Below are positions 26,420-35,498 of a stretch of DNA of 64,000 nt, piece after piece. The notes under the pieces were generated by a model that did no database searches, was not told the DNA's origin, and saw nothing but the letters and a program-made list of their open reading frames with translations. Positions within the stretch are counted from its first letter, which is position 1. Each line of letters opens with the position of its first letter. This DNA is from Paenibacillus wynnii (GTDB lineage Bacteria; Bacillota; Bacilli; Paenibacillales; Paenibacillaceae), in NCBI RefSeq assembly GCF_030812855.1, contig NZ_JAUSTK010000012.1, positions 61,044 through 125,043 on the forward strand. The letters run 5' to 3'. The position numbers were made by a program, and so were the translations under genes.

Positions 26420-27685
26420 TTGGCCATCCGTTGGATATCTTTTTTACTGACTCTAGTGTTTACGGCCGGGTGTGGAAGTCCGTCTGTGATCTCGGATCCA
26501 AATCATGTTCAAACGCTCCACGGAAATGATAAAACCGTTATTACCTTCTGGCATACCTACAACGATGCAGAAACCCGGTTGTTAGTACAAAAGTTGATTC
26601 CGGCTTTTGAGCGTAAGAACCCCAATGTTCGGATTAATTACATTAACTTAGCTAACAACAACGAATTAAAGTACAGTCTGATTGCCCGGGCTTCATCCAA
26701 CCGTGGTCCAGATCTGGTGCGAATGGATATTTCCTGGGTACCAGAGTTTTCACATAAAGGGCTCCTAGAACCGTTAAACGGATTTCCAGGGTTCGAACAT
26801 CTGCAACATACTTTTCATCGTAAAGCCATGAGTGTTGGTTTTTATAAGAATCAATATTACTCCCTGCCGCTCAACTTATACACCAAATCGGCCATCTTTA
26901 ACCGGGAGCTTCTGGAGCGCGCGGGATATTCAGAACCTCCACGCACTATGGATGAAGTTCTGGAGCTTGCTCGTAAGCATCACTTCACGATTGGACTGGG
27001 GGGATTGGAGGCCTGGGATACGCTTCCATATCTTTTCAGCCTCGGAGGTTCGTTTATGGATGGAAATTTCACCAGGGCTTCTGGTTTTTTAAACAGCAAA
27101 GGCTCCATCCGAGCAGTGGAGAAGTTGGCTGGTCTTTATAAGGAAGATATGATTCATCTTTCTGCGGTGACCCTTAATCGCGATAACTGGGAGGAAGTAC
27201 GGAACGGAAACATGATTTTAACGGATGAAGCGCCGTGGTTTTACGGTTTGTTGGATGATGCAGAAATTAAACATGCGCTTAAGCAGACCTTACCTGTACC
27301 CTTTCCAAAAGGGAATGGTCCGTCCTCGATTATTGGCGGCGAAAATTTAGTCATTATGAAGGGCAGCAAACATCCTGCGGAGGCATGGGCTTTTATGAAA
27401 TGGATGACGGGAAAGGAAGCTCAGATGATCATGGTACGAGCCGGTTTAATCCCGACGAATCGGGAGGCGGTCAAAGCTCTGAGTGTAAACAAGGATTTGT
27501 ATCTTTATTCATACCTTGAAGCTATGGATAATACATTTCTGAGGCCGACTGTGAAGAACTGGAGCAAAATCGAAAAAGTGTATACCTTGTACATGCATAA
27601 AATATTTCTGGGCGAGCTGTCCGTTAAGGATGGATTAGATCGTGCAGCCGCTGAAATAGACAAACTCTTGGAAGATCCGGATTGA
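26420..27685 (+). CDS. Sugar ABC transporter substrate-binding lipoprotein
   Basis: 421-residue family 1 extracellular solute-binding protein. The lipoprotein signal ends FTAGC, with Cys at about residue 18. The body has ITFWHTYNDAETRLL near the N terminus and typical binding-protein motifs (GGENLVIMKGSKHPAEAWAFMKWM). Start is TTG at 26420, with GAGGAGGA seven bases upstream. It should deliver an oligosaccharide to an ABC importer, but no intact permease genes follow; the only permease nearby is the broken copy at 28282. The ATPase would be a shared MsmX-type protein encoded elsewhere. It could also serve as sensory partner of the YesMN pair. Confidence 0.9.
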   Translation: MAIRWISFLLTLVFTAGCGSPSVISDPNHVQTLHGNDKTVITFWHTYNDAETRLLVQKLIPAFERKNPNVRINYINLANNNELKYSLIARASSNRGPDLVRMDISWVPEFSHKGLLEPLNGFPGFEHLQHTFHRKAMSVGFYKNQYYSLPLNLYTKSAIFNRELLERAGYSEPPRTMDEVLELARKHHFTIGLGGLEAWDTLPYLFSLGGSFMDGNFTRASGFLNSKGSIRAVEKLAGLYKEDMIHLSAVTLNRDNWEEVRNGNMILTDEAPWFYGLLDDAEIKHALKQTLPVPFPKGNGPSSIIGGENLVIMKGSKHPAEAWAFMKWMTGKEAQMIMVRAGLIPTNREAVKALSVNKDLYLYSYLEAMDNTFLRPTVKNWSKIEKVYTLYMHKIFLGELSVKDGLDRAAAEIDKLLEDPD

Positions 27686-27782
27686 CAGCCTACAATCAAG
27701 CAGGTAGATTAAATAAAACCTCAGTGTCAAATCTAGCTAAAGACAGCGTGGGGTTTACTTGGGCATGAGGGGAGAATCGTCC

Positions 27783-28145
27783 ATGACAACATGGAATCTG
27801 CAAGGAACCACAAGTCACTTACTGATCTGTAACGGAAGTAGCTGCAAAAAGCATAAAGGTGAAGAGGTAGCTGAAGCGATAGAGGATGAAATTGAAAAGC
27901 AGGGTGCACAGAGCTTGATTCATACCACGGTGACTCGCTGTAACGGGAGATGTTCGGATGCCTGCGTAGTTATCTCCTACCCAGAGGGAGTATGGTACAA
28001 GGAGATTACACCAAAATCAGCGAAAGCACTGGTGCGCAAGCATTTACAGGGTGAGCGGTTGAAGGACAATGTACTCTATGCTTATGAGGATGGGAAGCTT
28101 GCAGCGGCAAGTGAAAGCGGTGCTAAAGGCAAGAAGAAAAAGTAA
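27783..28145 (+). CDS. Thioredoxin-fold [2Fe-2S] ferredoxin-like protein
   Basis: 120 residues, start ATG 27783 with GAGGGGAG before it. Cysteines lie in CNGSSCKKHKGEE and CNGRCSDACVV, the arrangement of the COG3411-type thioredoxin-like [2Fe-2S] proteins related to the NuoE subunit and to proteins found beside cobalamin or sirohaem chelatases. The C terminus ends in a lysine-rich tail. The redox partner is not indicated by neighbours. A good terminator follows, so it is a single-gene unit. Confidence 0.82.
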   Translation: MTTWNLQGTTSHLLICNGSSCKKHKGEEVAEAIEDEIEKQGAQSLIHTTVTRCNGRCSDACVVISYPEGVWYKEITPKSAKALVRKHLQGERLKDNVLYAYEDGKLAAASESGAKGKKKK

Positions 28146-28181
28146 TCCTGATCAACAGTCAAAATTATAGTGAATATGATC

Positions 28182-28216
28182 AAAATACCGTCAAAGTGCT
28201 GACGGTATTTTTTTAT
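28182..28216 (+). terminator. Terminator of the [2Fe-2S] protein gene
   Basis: AAAATACCGTCA at 28182-28193 pairs exactly with TGACGGTATTTT at 28200-28211 around a 6-nt loop and is followed by T residues. Confidence 0.92.
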
Positions 28217-28281
28217 AATAAATACATGTTCAAGCGTGAGTAAATAAGAAAAACAATTGAGGTGTAGACAGGGGGCAAAAT

Positions 28282-28880
28282 ATGGAGACTTTAACACAAA
28301 AGCCACCGACGGCGAGTAAGCGCAGAGCGTGGTCACTACAGCGAGGGGAGACCTTAGCAGGTTTATTATTCGTAGGACCGATGCTGATCGGGGGAACTAT
28401 TCTGGTGTTGATTCCGATTATTGCTACGCTGGTGCTTGGGTTTGCAGACTGGAACTTTGTTCAAGGGTTTAGCGGAATTCGGTGGGTGGGATTTCAGAAT
28501 TTCATCAATCTGTTTCAGGATGAGATGTTTATCCGATCGGTGCGCAACAATTATATATTTTTGCTGACGCGTACCGATTTACATCCTGGTGTCTATGGTA
28601 TTGGCGGTTTAGATTGATCGGTATGTATATTTCAAAGGGTTCTTCAAAATCGTCTATTTCGTCCCCTATGTATCCATGACAGTGGCCGTAGCTATTGTGT
28701 GGCAAGTGTTGTTCCAACCTTCCTATGGACCCATTATTAATGAAATGCTGAAGGCGATCGGAATATCCGATCCTCCCAAATGGATTGCGGACCCGCATTT
28801 TGCACTGATCTCCATTTCCGATTGGGTTCAACGACGATGATGGTCTGGTATTTATACGATACGGCTTTTGTGAATTATCT
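28282..28880 (+). pseudogene. Sugar ABC transporter permease (UgpA/LplB type), degraded
   Basis: The first 91 codons look intact (LAGLLFVGPMLIGGTILVLI, FADWNFVQGF, the first membrane segment and amphipathic helix). The frame then shifts after NNYIFLLTRT. Homology continues in another frame from about 28627 as YFKGFFKIVYFVPYVSMTVA and IVWQVLFQPSYGP up to a TGA at 28838-28840. A last piece in a third frame, MMVWYLYDTAFVNY, joins regions normally about 60 residues apart. The final membrane segment is missing: the sequence passes near 28880 straight into a response-regulator remnant. Confidence 0.85.
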
Positions 28881-28881
28881 G

Positions 28882-30180
28882 CACGCATCAAGGAATTGAA
28901 GCCGGAAAGACGGATTGCGATTTTATCATGTCATAATGAGTTTCAATATGCCCAGTCAGCCATGTGATTAAACGTTCAGGATTATTTGCTGAAGGATGCC
29001 TTGGATCCAGAGGATTTGGTACAGCTGCTGCGCAGGTTCAAGGAAACGATGGATGGGGAGAACCAAGCGGGCTGGGAGAAATCCCGTATTAAGCATTTAT
29101 TCGGAGAGACAAGAGAGCTGCGCAAGGAGCAAACCTTTAAGAATTTTATTCATCAACCGCTGCTCTCCCCGGAGAAGTGGAGGGCCGAAGTTTCGGAATA
29201 CGGATTATTTGAGAACGAGGAGTCCTGCCTGCCCGTAACAGTGTATTTAGAGGACTACCGTCATGTGAAGTATCGGTTCTCCTCTGATCAGACGCTGCAT
29301 TTTGCCGTAAGTAATGTCATGAATGAAGTGCTTGACGGCATGAATCCAAGCGGATTGTTCGTTGGATACAACGTGAAAACTTCGTTTCTACTATTCTCAT
29401 ATAAGCCCGGACTCAAAACCAATATCTATGCGGATACAGCAGCTTGCCTTAAGAAGATCCACTCAACACTGCTCAGAGTCCTTAAAATTCATATGTCTTT
29501 TATTATAGGAGAGGGCTGTGATACGCCGGAGGGGCTAAAGCAACACCTGAATGAGTTAATAGGAAGCGAAGAGCTGCGTGAGGTACTGCTTGGCAGTCTT
29601 CCAGATCAGGCAGGTGAAGTATTAGAGAAGTGGCTCCATTTGATCCGGCAGGAGAATATCCTTTGGAGACGGTCAAGGATTGGACACTGAAGCTGCTGCT
29701 GGATCTCAAGCTGAAGCTGCACTCCCTCCAGTCGGTTCGGCCCGCTTATTCGGCAGATACACTGCATAAAGAAATCGTCGATATTGATTCACTTCTGGCA
29801 CTTAGGGAGTGGTTGAACAATCATCTTGAATCTGTTTTTGCCGCTAAAGAAGCCGGAGTCGGTGCCAGTAAAAGAGTAGAAGTTGCGGAGGCCTGTCGAT
29901 ATGTATCCCTGCGGCTGGGTTCAAGGATCAGTCTGGATGAAGTAGCGGATCACCTGCATCTGAATGCAAGTTATTTTAGTAGACTGTTCAAGAAGGAAAC
30001 CGGTCTAACCTTTATCGAATATGTAACTAGGTTGAAAATGGAAAGGGCCAAAGAACTGCTGGACGGGACACAATGTACTGTCGGTGATATTTGCGAGCAG
30101 TTGGGTTATGACAATCAGAGTATTTTATTAAGACGTTCAAGGTTCATACAGGAGTAACTCCGGTAGAGTACCGTGGATAA
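28882..30180 (+). pseudogene. YesN-type AraC response regulator, degraded and N-terminally truncated
   Basis: The first recognisable part is ARIKELKPERRIAILSCHNE, the second half of a receiver domain; the phosphoacceptor half is gone, joined to permease sequence. A TGA interrupts the frame after EFQYAQSAM (28968-28970). The frame then continues with DYLLKDALDPEDLVQLLRRF to 29690, shifts near 29640-29690 to the frame of VKDWTLKLLLDLKLKL and the AraC domain (EVADHLHLNASYFSRLFKKE), and shifts again near 30125 to reach the typical ending VTPVEYRG and TAA at 30178-30180. Together with the permease remnant it marks a deletion that removed the rest of an importer and its sensor kinase. Confidence 0.88.
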
Positions 30181-30210
30181 CTAAGGTCTTCTTGGTAAGG
30201 GGGAAGTTAG

Positions 30211-32031
30211 GTGGAGAGGTCGGAGATGTTAACTATAGTCTCTAGTATGGGAAAGGCAGATGTTACTCTATATTATCCGAGCGGAGATCAGGATAGCTTC
30301 TGGAACTTCGTTAAGGAATCCACTTTCTTTGAAGCAGAGCTTTCTGAAATTAAGGCGGAAGGTGAACGATTATCAGGTGTTCCTATTCCGGAATTAACGT
30401 ATTCACTGTTCTCTATTTACAGCCATACGGGCTCTAGGCTCGAATACGAAAGTGTCTATTTTGAGCGAAGAAGAATGCTGAATACATTTGTTTTCCTTTC
30501 ATTGATCGAACCTGAGTGTGAAGGACACATTGCCTTGCTTGGGGATATTCTTTGGTCCATCTGCAACGAGTATACCTGGTGCCTTCCCGCTCATTTGGGT
30601 GCTACGAATATAGAGGAAACGATTGATTTGTTCTCAGCGGAGACGGGATTTGCGCTTAGTGAGATCAGTGTTCTTTTGGGAGACCGTTTGGCCCCCTTAC
30701 TACAATCCCGTATCAAGGAAGAGGTGTACAAGAGACTTTTTATCCCTTATTTGACTTATGGACCCCATCCGTGGGAGACCGCCACACATAATTGGGCAGC
30801 CGTATGTGCGGGCTCAATTGGTTCGGCAGCACTGCTGATGCTTGAAGATCCAGAAGTACTTACAGATATTCTCAAGAGAGTTCAAGTCAGTATGAATTGT
30901 TATCTTGAGGGCTTTGGTGATGACGGGGCTTGCTTAGAATGATTGGGCTACTGGAATTACGGCTTTGGTTATTTTGTATATTATGCGGATCTACTACGTA
31001 AACAGAGTATGGGTGTACTGGATTGGCTTGAACGTGAAAAGGTACACAGCATAGCTGAATTTCAGCAAAAGTGCTTTCTTAGCGGGGATCTTATTGCCAA
31101 CTTCTCTGATTCGCAGTCCGAAGGCCGCATACAGCTTGGCCTCAGCCATTATCTATCAGGGATGTTCACAGAGGTGGAAGCGCCTCCATTATCATTGAGA
31201 GCAGGATACACTGAGGACCACTGCAGTCGGTGGGCCCCAGCCTTCCGCAATCTCCTGTGGAAAGATACCTCCAAGGACCCCGTAGAATGGGGTGCCGCCA
31301 GCTATTATTTGCCGGATGCAAAGTGGCTTCTATCTCGGCATTCCAGTAAGGACGGGGTCTTTAAGGACGGGGTCTTTGGCTTCGCAGCCAAAGGCGGAAA
31401 TAACGAGGAACCGCATAATCATAATGATCTTGGACAATTTATCCTGCTTAGGGGTGGAACGGTTTATATCTCTGATCTTGGGAGCGGGGAATACACATCT
31501 GGTTACTTCGGTGCGGCAAGGTACTCTTATGATTGCAACGGTTCGCAGGGTCATTCAGTACCGATTATAGACGGTCAATATCAGGTTGCAGATGCAGACG
31601 CCAAAGCAGTCGTCTTGAAAGCTGAGACAGGTCTGATGGAGGATGTATTGGTATTGGAACTATCGGGGGCTTATTTGCAGGCCAATCTCCAAAGTCTGAC
31701 GCGATCTCTTGTATGGCAAAAGGGAGAATTCCCTACGCTTACGATGAGTGACGATTTTCACTTTGCTGAAGCCCCAGCCGCTCTAATTGAACGGTTCGTA
31801 ACCCTTTGCCAGCCCCTGCTGGATAAGGGTTCTGTGATCCTAAAAGGTAAGGATAATCGGGGACTTCGAATACGCTATGATGCCAGCTTGCTGATGCCGG
31901 TCATTACCGAACATTTTTACCGGGATCACTTTGGGGCGGATAAGACCTGGTTGGGCATTGATTTTCACTCTTTAAAGCCCGCCAAGAATGAACATTATAC
32001 ATTTGAATTTCGATTCATAAATAAACTTTAA
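30211..32031 (+). pseudogene. Heparinase II/III-family lyase with one in-frame stop
   Basis: One continuous frame of 607 codons interrupted only by TGA at 30940-30942. The context is CLE-stop-LGYWNYGFGYF, where the family has a Gly (GGA to TGA is one substitution). The N-terminal part is the helical toroid (HPWETATHNWAAVCAGSIG), the C-terminal part carries the conserved GGNNEEPHNHNDLGQFILL motif of polysaccharide lyases of this class, which cut uronate-containing polymers by beta-elimination. A perfect 15-bp tandem duplication at 31348-31377 repeats KDGVF. Start GTG 30211 has AGGGGGA six bases upstream. It is probably a recent pseudogene; a sequencing error would restore it except for the duplication. 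Confidence 0.85.
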
Positions 32032-32053
32032 TAGAGAATGGCGGTTGGATGAT

Positions 32054-33190
32054 ATGACAACGGTAACAAAGCCGGAATGGGTAGAAGAAGCTTGGAAGCA
32101 GGCTTTGGAAAAAACATTGCACAACAGCGTAAGGATTGGTGCAGGGTTTCCGCATGCCAGTCAAGGCGGAAGATATGTCTTGGAGGAGCCTTACTGGTGG
32201 ATCGCCGGTTTTTGGCCGGGACAACTGTGGCTTTTGTTCAATGATAGTCGGAATGACACGTTAAGAACTCTCGCAGAGCAGTGTGAGGAACGGTTGGATG
32301 ATGTGCTTAACGAATATGTCCGTCTGGACCATGATCTTGGTTTTATGTGGACCTTGACCAGCGTAGCATCCTATAAATTACTTGGGAATGAGATTTCGAA
32401 GGTAAGAGCATTGAAAGCTGCGAATTTTCTGGCGGCCCGATTCAATTTGAAGGGGAGCTTTATTCGAGCGTGGAATCCATGGTTCGAAGGTGAAGATAAC
32501 CGGGGGTATGCCATTATCGACTGTGCTATGAACATGCCTCTCCTATTCTGGGCTTCGGAAGTCAGTGGAGATCCACGTTACCGTCATATCGCTGAAGCAC
32601 ATATGGATACTGTGGTGAAGCACTTTATTCGTCCAGACGGCTCAGTGTATCATATTGTTCGCTTTGATTCGGAGTCCGGAGAGTTCATTGAAGGAATTGG
32701 CGGTCAAGGGTATGCCGCAGACTCCGCTTGGTCCCGGGGCACCACTTGGGCCATTTACGGGCTGACCTTAGCCTACCACCACACCGGGAAGTCAGAGTAT
32801 CTTTATGCGGCTCAGAAAGTCGCGCATTTCTTCTTAGCTCGTTTGCCAGAGGATCATGTGCCTCATTGGGATTTTAGGGCACCGCTTGAAGAGAGGGATT
32901 TCCGAGACTCTTCGGCGGGTGCCTGTGCCGCAAGCGGTTTACTCCTCTTAGCCGATAAAGTCGGAGAGTTAGAGGCTCCTGTATACCGTGTGCCTGCAAC
33001 CAAAATTCTGGAATCCTTATATTGCAATTACGGGACTTGGGGAAATGATGCTGAGGAAGGGCTAATTCTCCATGGTACAAGCAACTATCCGGCCGGACAG
33101 AATATTGACGTACCTTTAATCTACGGTGATTTTTTCTATGTCGAAGGCCTGGCCCGTCTAAAGGATAAAGGCCCGTTTTATTGGGAGTAG
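32054..33190 (+). CDS. GH88 unsaturated glucuronyl / rhamnogalacturonyl hydrolase
   Basis: 378 residues from the ATG at 32054 (a TTG at 32045 is the alternative; neither has a strong ribosome site). GH88 features seen: WWIAGFWPGQLWLLF, the aspartates of DHDLGFMW and YAIIDCAMNMPLLFWAS (the catalytic Asp pair), QGYAADSAWSRGTTWAIYGLT, and DSSAGACAASGLLLL. The enzyme hydrates the unsaturated uronic acid left at the end of oligosaccharides by a lyase. It starts 22 bp after the heparinase-like gene, so both act on the same polymer; with the lyase broken the pathway may depend on a lyase elsewhere. Confidence 0.93.
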   Translation: MTTVTKPEWVEEAWKQALEKTLHNSVRIGAGFPHASQGGRYVLEEPYWWIAGFWPGQLWLLFNDSRNDTLRTLAEQCEERLDDVLNEYVRLDHDLGFMWTLTSVASYKLLGNEISKVRALKAANFLAARFNLKGSFIRAWNPWFEGEDNRGYAIIDCAMNMPLLFWASEVSGDPRYRHIAEAHMDTVVKHFIRPDGSVYHIVRFDSESGEFIEGIGGQGYAADSAWSRGTTWAIYGLTLAYHHTGKSEYLYAAQKVAHFFLARLPEDHVPHWDFRAPLEERDFRDSSAGACAASGLLLLADKVGELEAPVYRVPATKILESLYCNYGTWGNDAEEGLILHGTSNYPAGQNIDVPLIYGDFFYVEGLARLKDKGPFYWE

Positions 33191-33302
33191 GTCTGATTTA
33201 AAGAGAATAAGCCCAATTTACTGGGAGTAAGTCTGGTTTACTGGGACTAGGCCGGTTTAATTGCACAAAGTACATCTATATTCGCTTTTTACTTCGGGTA
33301 AA

Positions 33303-33335
33303 AGAATATAACTGCATTTTCTGCAGTTATATTCT
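33303..33335. repeat. Perfect hairpin in the gap after the GH88 gene
   Basis: In the 300-bp gap 33191-33491, AGAATATAACTGCA pairs exactly with TGCAGTTATATTCT around a 5-nt loop. Further on, TAGTTGC-GCAGAAT-GCAACTA at about 33421-33441 is another palindrome and TAGTTGCAGAA at about 33372 echoes it. Three near-copies of a GGGAGTAGGTCTG-like segment lie at 33183-33255. No gene is visible; the hairpin may terminate the GH88 message. Confidence 0.55.
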
Positions 33336-33491
33336 GGATATTTGGCGTGTAAAGCTTAATTCTGGAAGTTTAGTTGCAGAACATGCACTAGACATGCATT
33401 TCTGCTTGTTGAGCCTCAAATAGTTGCGCAGAATGCAACTAACGGAAGCGGAGCTAAGCTCCGTATAACGATTTGGAGTGGAGTGGTGAGG

Positions 33492-35366
33492 ATGAGTAAC
33501 CAAAGGGGAACAATCGCAACGAATCCGCTAGTTACGAAGGCAGATATGCAGGAGGCTTGCCGGCAGCTTGTATATCCTCTGAGGTCCTATTATAGCGAGG
33601 GTCGTGCTCGTTTGAGGCTGGGAAGAACAGGTGTTCATTATGGTCCCGCCATTGCAGAGATGGAAGGCTTCTCACGGGTTCTATGGGGAATCGTACCTTT
33701 ATTGGCGGGAGGGGGAGAGGATGAGCACTGGGAGTGGTGTTTGGAAGGCATACGTAACGGAACCAATCCTGAGCATGTAGAGTATTGGGGAGAGGTTGCG
33801 GATTATGATCAGCGTCTTGTTGAAATGGCGGCGTTTGGTTACGGCTTGTCTTTGATTCCAGAACGGATTTGGGGTCCGCTGAACGAAACGGAGCGTTCTA
33901 ATCTCTACCGATGGCTGAATCAAATCAATTCGCATCCATGTTATGACTGCAATTGGCTCTTTTTTAATATATTAGTCAATATGGGGTTCCGCAAAGCTGG
34001 TCTTAACTATGATGCTGAACAGCTGGAGCGTAATCTGCGGCGGATGGATGATTTTTATTTATCTGAGGGTTGGTACAGTGACGGTGTCGGCGGGCATGTC
34101 GATTATTATGTTCCGTTTGCTCTCCATTATTATGGCCTGCTCTATGCCAGACTTATGGGAGACGAGGACCCCGAGCGGGCTCAGTTGTTCAAGGAACGGG
34201 CGGGTATATTCGCAGTAGAGTTCCTTCAGTGGTTTGCGCCGGACGGTTCCGCACTTCCCTATGGAAGAAGCCTAGCCTACCGGTTCGCGCAGTCTGCCTT
34301 CTGGGGGGCGATTGCCTACGCCGAAGTAGATGTCTTATCCCCCGGAGTATTAAAGGGACTTATTCTTCGTAATTTAAGATGGTGGTTTCGGCAGGGGATA
34401 TTTGATGCAGAAGGAATTCTAACCATAGGGTATACCTATCCTAATCTAGTAATGGCCGAGAATTATAATTCACCGGGTTCTCCTTATTGGGCGATGAAGA
34501 CTTTTCTTCCGTTGGCACTGCCGGATGATCATCTCTTCTGGCGCTCGAAAGAGCTGCCGCTTCCTGAACTGGCAGAATTATCGGTACAAAAGCCCGCACA
34601 CCTGGTCATTTGCCGGCAAAATGAAACCGGACATGTAACAGCCTTTAACAGCGGCCATCTCACGACAAACGAACATACACACACCTCGGCCAAATATGAA
34701 AAGTTTGCGTATTCGACCGCTTTTGGGTTCAGCGTACCACGTTCAGAATGGGGGCTGTCCCAGGGAGCATTCGACTCCATGCTGGCCCTGAGCGAAGCTG
34801 GTGATAATCTATTCCGGGTGAGAAGACAGAATGAGGTATCGCAGATCGAAGACAATGTCCTCTTTTCAAAATGGAAGCCTTGGTCGGATGTAGAAGTACA
34901 AACCTGGGTCGTGGCGGGTCTTCCTTGGCATATCCGCATTCACCGAGTGCAAACGGAAAGACCTCTGGAATCAGCTGAGGGAGGTTTTGCCTTAAGTATT
35001 GAACCAGATCTTAAAGAGATTCAACCGGAAAACGGCCCTGGGATTACCGCTGTTTGCAGTCTCGGAGGAAGCGGAATTCTCAATCTGGCAGGTTATGGTG
35101 AAGCGCAGCTAATCCGCCCGCATACGAACACCAACGTTCTGCAGCCGCGCACAGTAATTCCAACGCTTCTAGCCTCACTTTCACCCGGAACGCATTGGCT
35201 TGTTGCTGCTATCTATGGTGAACCAGGTCAAGCCGCAAGTGCAAACTTGTTGGATCAACCGAATGAGCTATTAAACGTCGAAGTCAGTGATCATGAGATC
35301 AAAATTTGTACACGGAACGGGAAGAACCTTATTCTATCGTTGGATTCAGAATTAGCCAGCAAATAA
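33492..35366 (+). CDS. DUF2264 domain protein
   Basis: 624 residues. The N-terminal 360 residues form the DUF2264 alpha/alpha-toroid (MEGFSRVLWGIVPLL, YDQRLVEMAAFGYGL, YDCNWLFFNILVNMGF, DGVGGHVDYYVPFALHYYGL, FAPDGSALPYGRSLAYRFAQ); the remainder is a beta-rich domain. The fold is that of carbohydrate-active toroid enzymes, and such genes are typically found among uronide or pectin degradation genes; its activity is not established to my knowledge. ATG 33492 is preferred over GTG 33483 because GGAG at 33480-33483 is properly spaced. It follows the GH88 gene by 300 bp on the same strand. Confidence 0.82.
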   Translation: MSNQRGTIATNPLVTKADMQEACRQLVYPLRSYYSEGRARLRLGRTGVHYGPAIAEMEGFSRVLWGIVPLLAGGGEDEHWEWCLEGIRNGTNPEHVEYWGEVADYDQRLVEMAAFGYGLSLIPERIWGPLNETERSNLYRWLNQINSHPCYDCNWLFFNILVNMGFRKAGLNYDAEQLERNLRRMDDFYLSEGWYSDGVGGHVDYYVPFALHYYGLLYARLMGDEDPERAQLFKERAGIFAVEFLQWFAPDGSALPYGRSLAYRFAQSAFWGAIAYAEVDVLSPGVLKGLILRNLRWWFRQGIFDAEGILTIGYTYPNLVMAENYNSPGSPYWAMKTFLPLALPDDHLFWRSKELPLPELAELSVQKPAHLVICRQNETGHVTAFNSGHLTTNEHTHTSAKYEKFAYSTAFGFSVPRSEWGLSQGAFDSMLALSEAGDNLFRVRRQNEVSQIEDNVLFSKWKPWSDVEVQTWVVAGLPWHIRIHRVQTERPLESAEGGFALSIEPDLKEIQPENGPGITAVCSLGGSGILNLAGYGEAQLIRPHTNTNVLQPRTVIPTLLASLSPGTHWLVAAIYGEPGQAASANLLDQPNELLNVEVSDHEIKICTRNGKNLILSLDSELASK

Positions 35367-35402
35367 GGAATGAAATTCCTTCATAATATGGACTACTAGC
35401 CT

Positions 35403-35447
35403 ACAGCCTAAGCACCGAAGATCTTTCGGCATTGGGCTGTTTATTTT
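35403..35447 (+). terminator. Terminator after the DUF2264 gene
   Basis: ACAGCC...CCGAA pairs with TTCGG...GGGCTGT (two-part stem) and is followed by TTATTTTT. It starts about 37 bp after the stop codon. Confidence 0.75.
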
Positions 35448-35498
35448 TAGGGAGAAGAGGATTATGATTGAAGGAAAGGAATTTTTAGGGGGATTATT

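Noticed and set aside
30940..30942. Selenocysteine or programmed readthrough at the in-frame TGA of the heparinase-like gene
   Set aside because: The family has Gly and not Cys at this place and no downstream SECIS-like hairpin is evident; a nonsense substitution is simpler.
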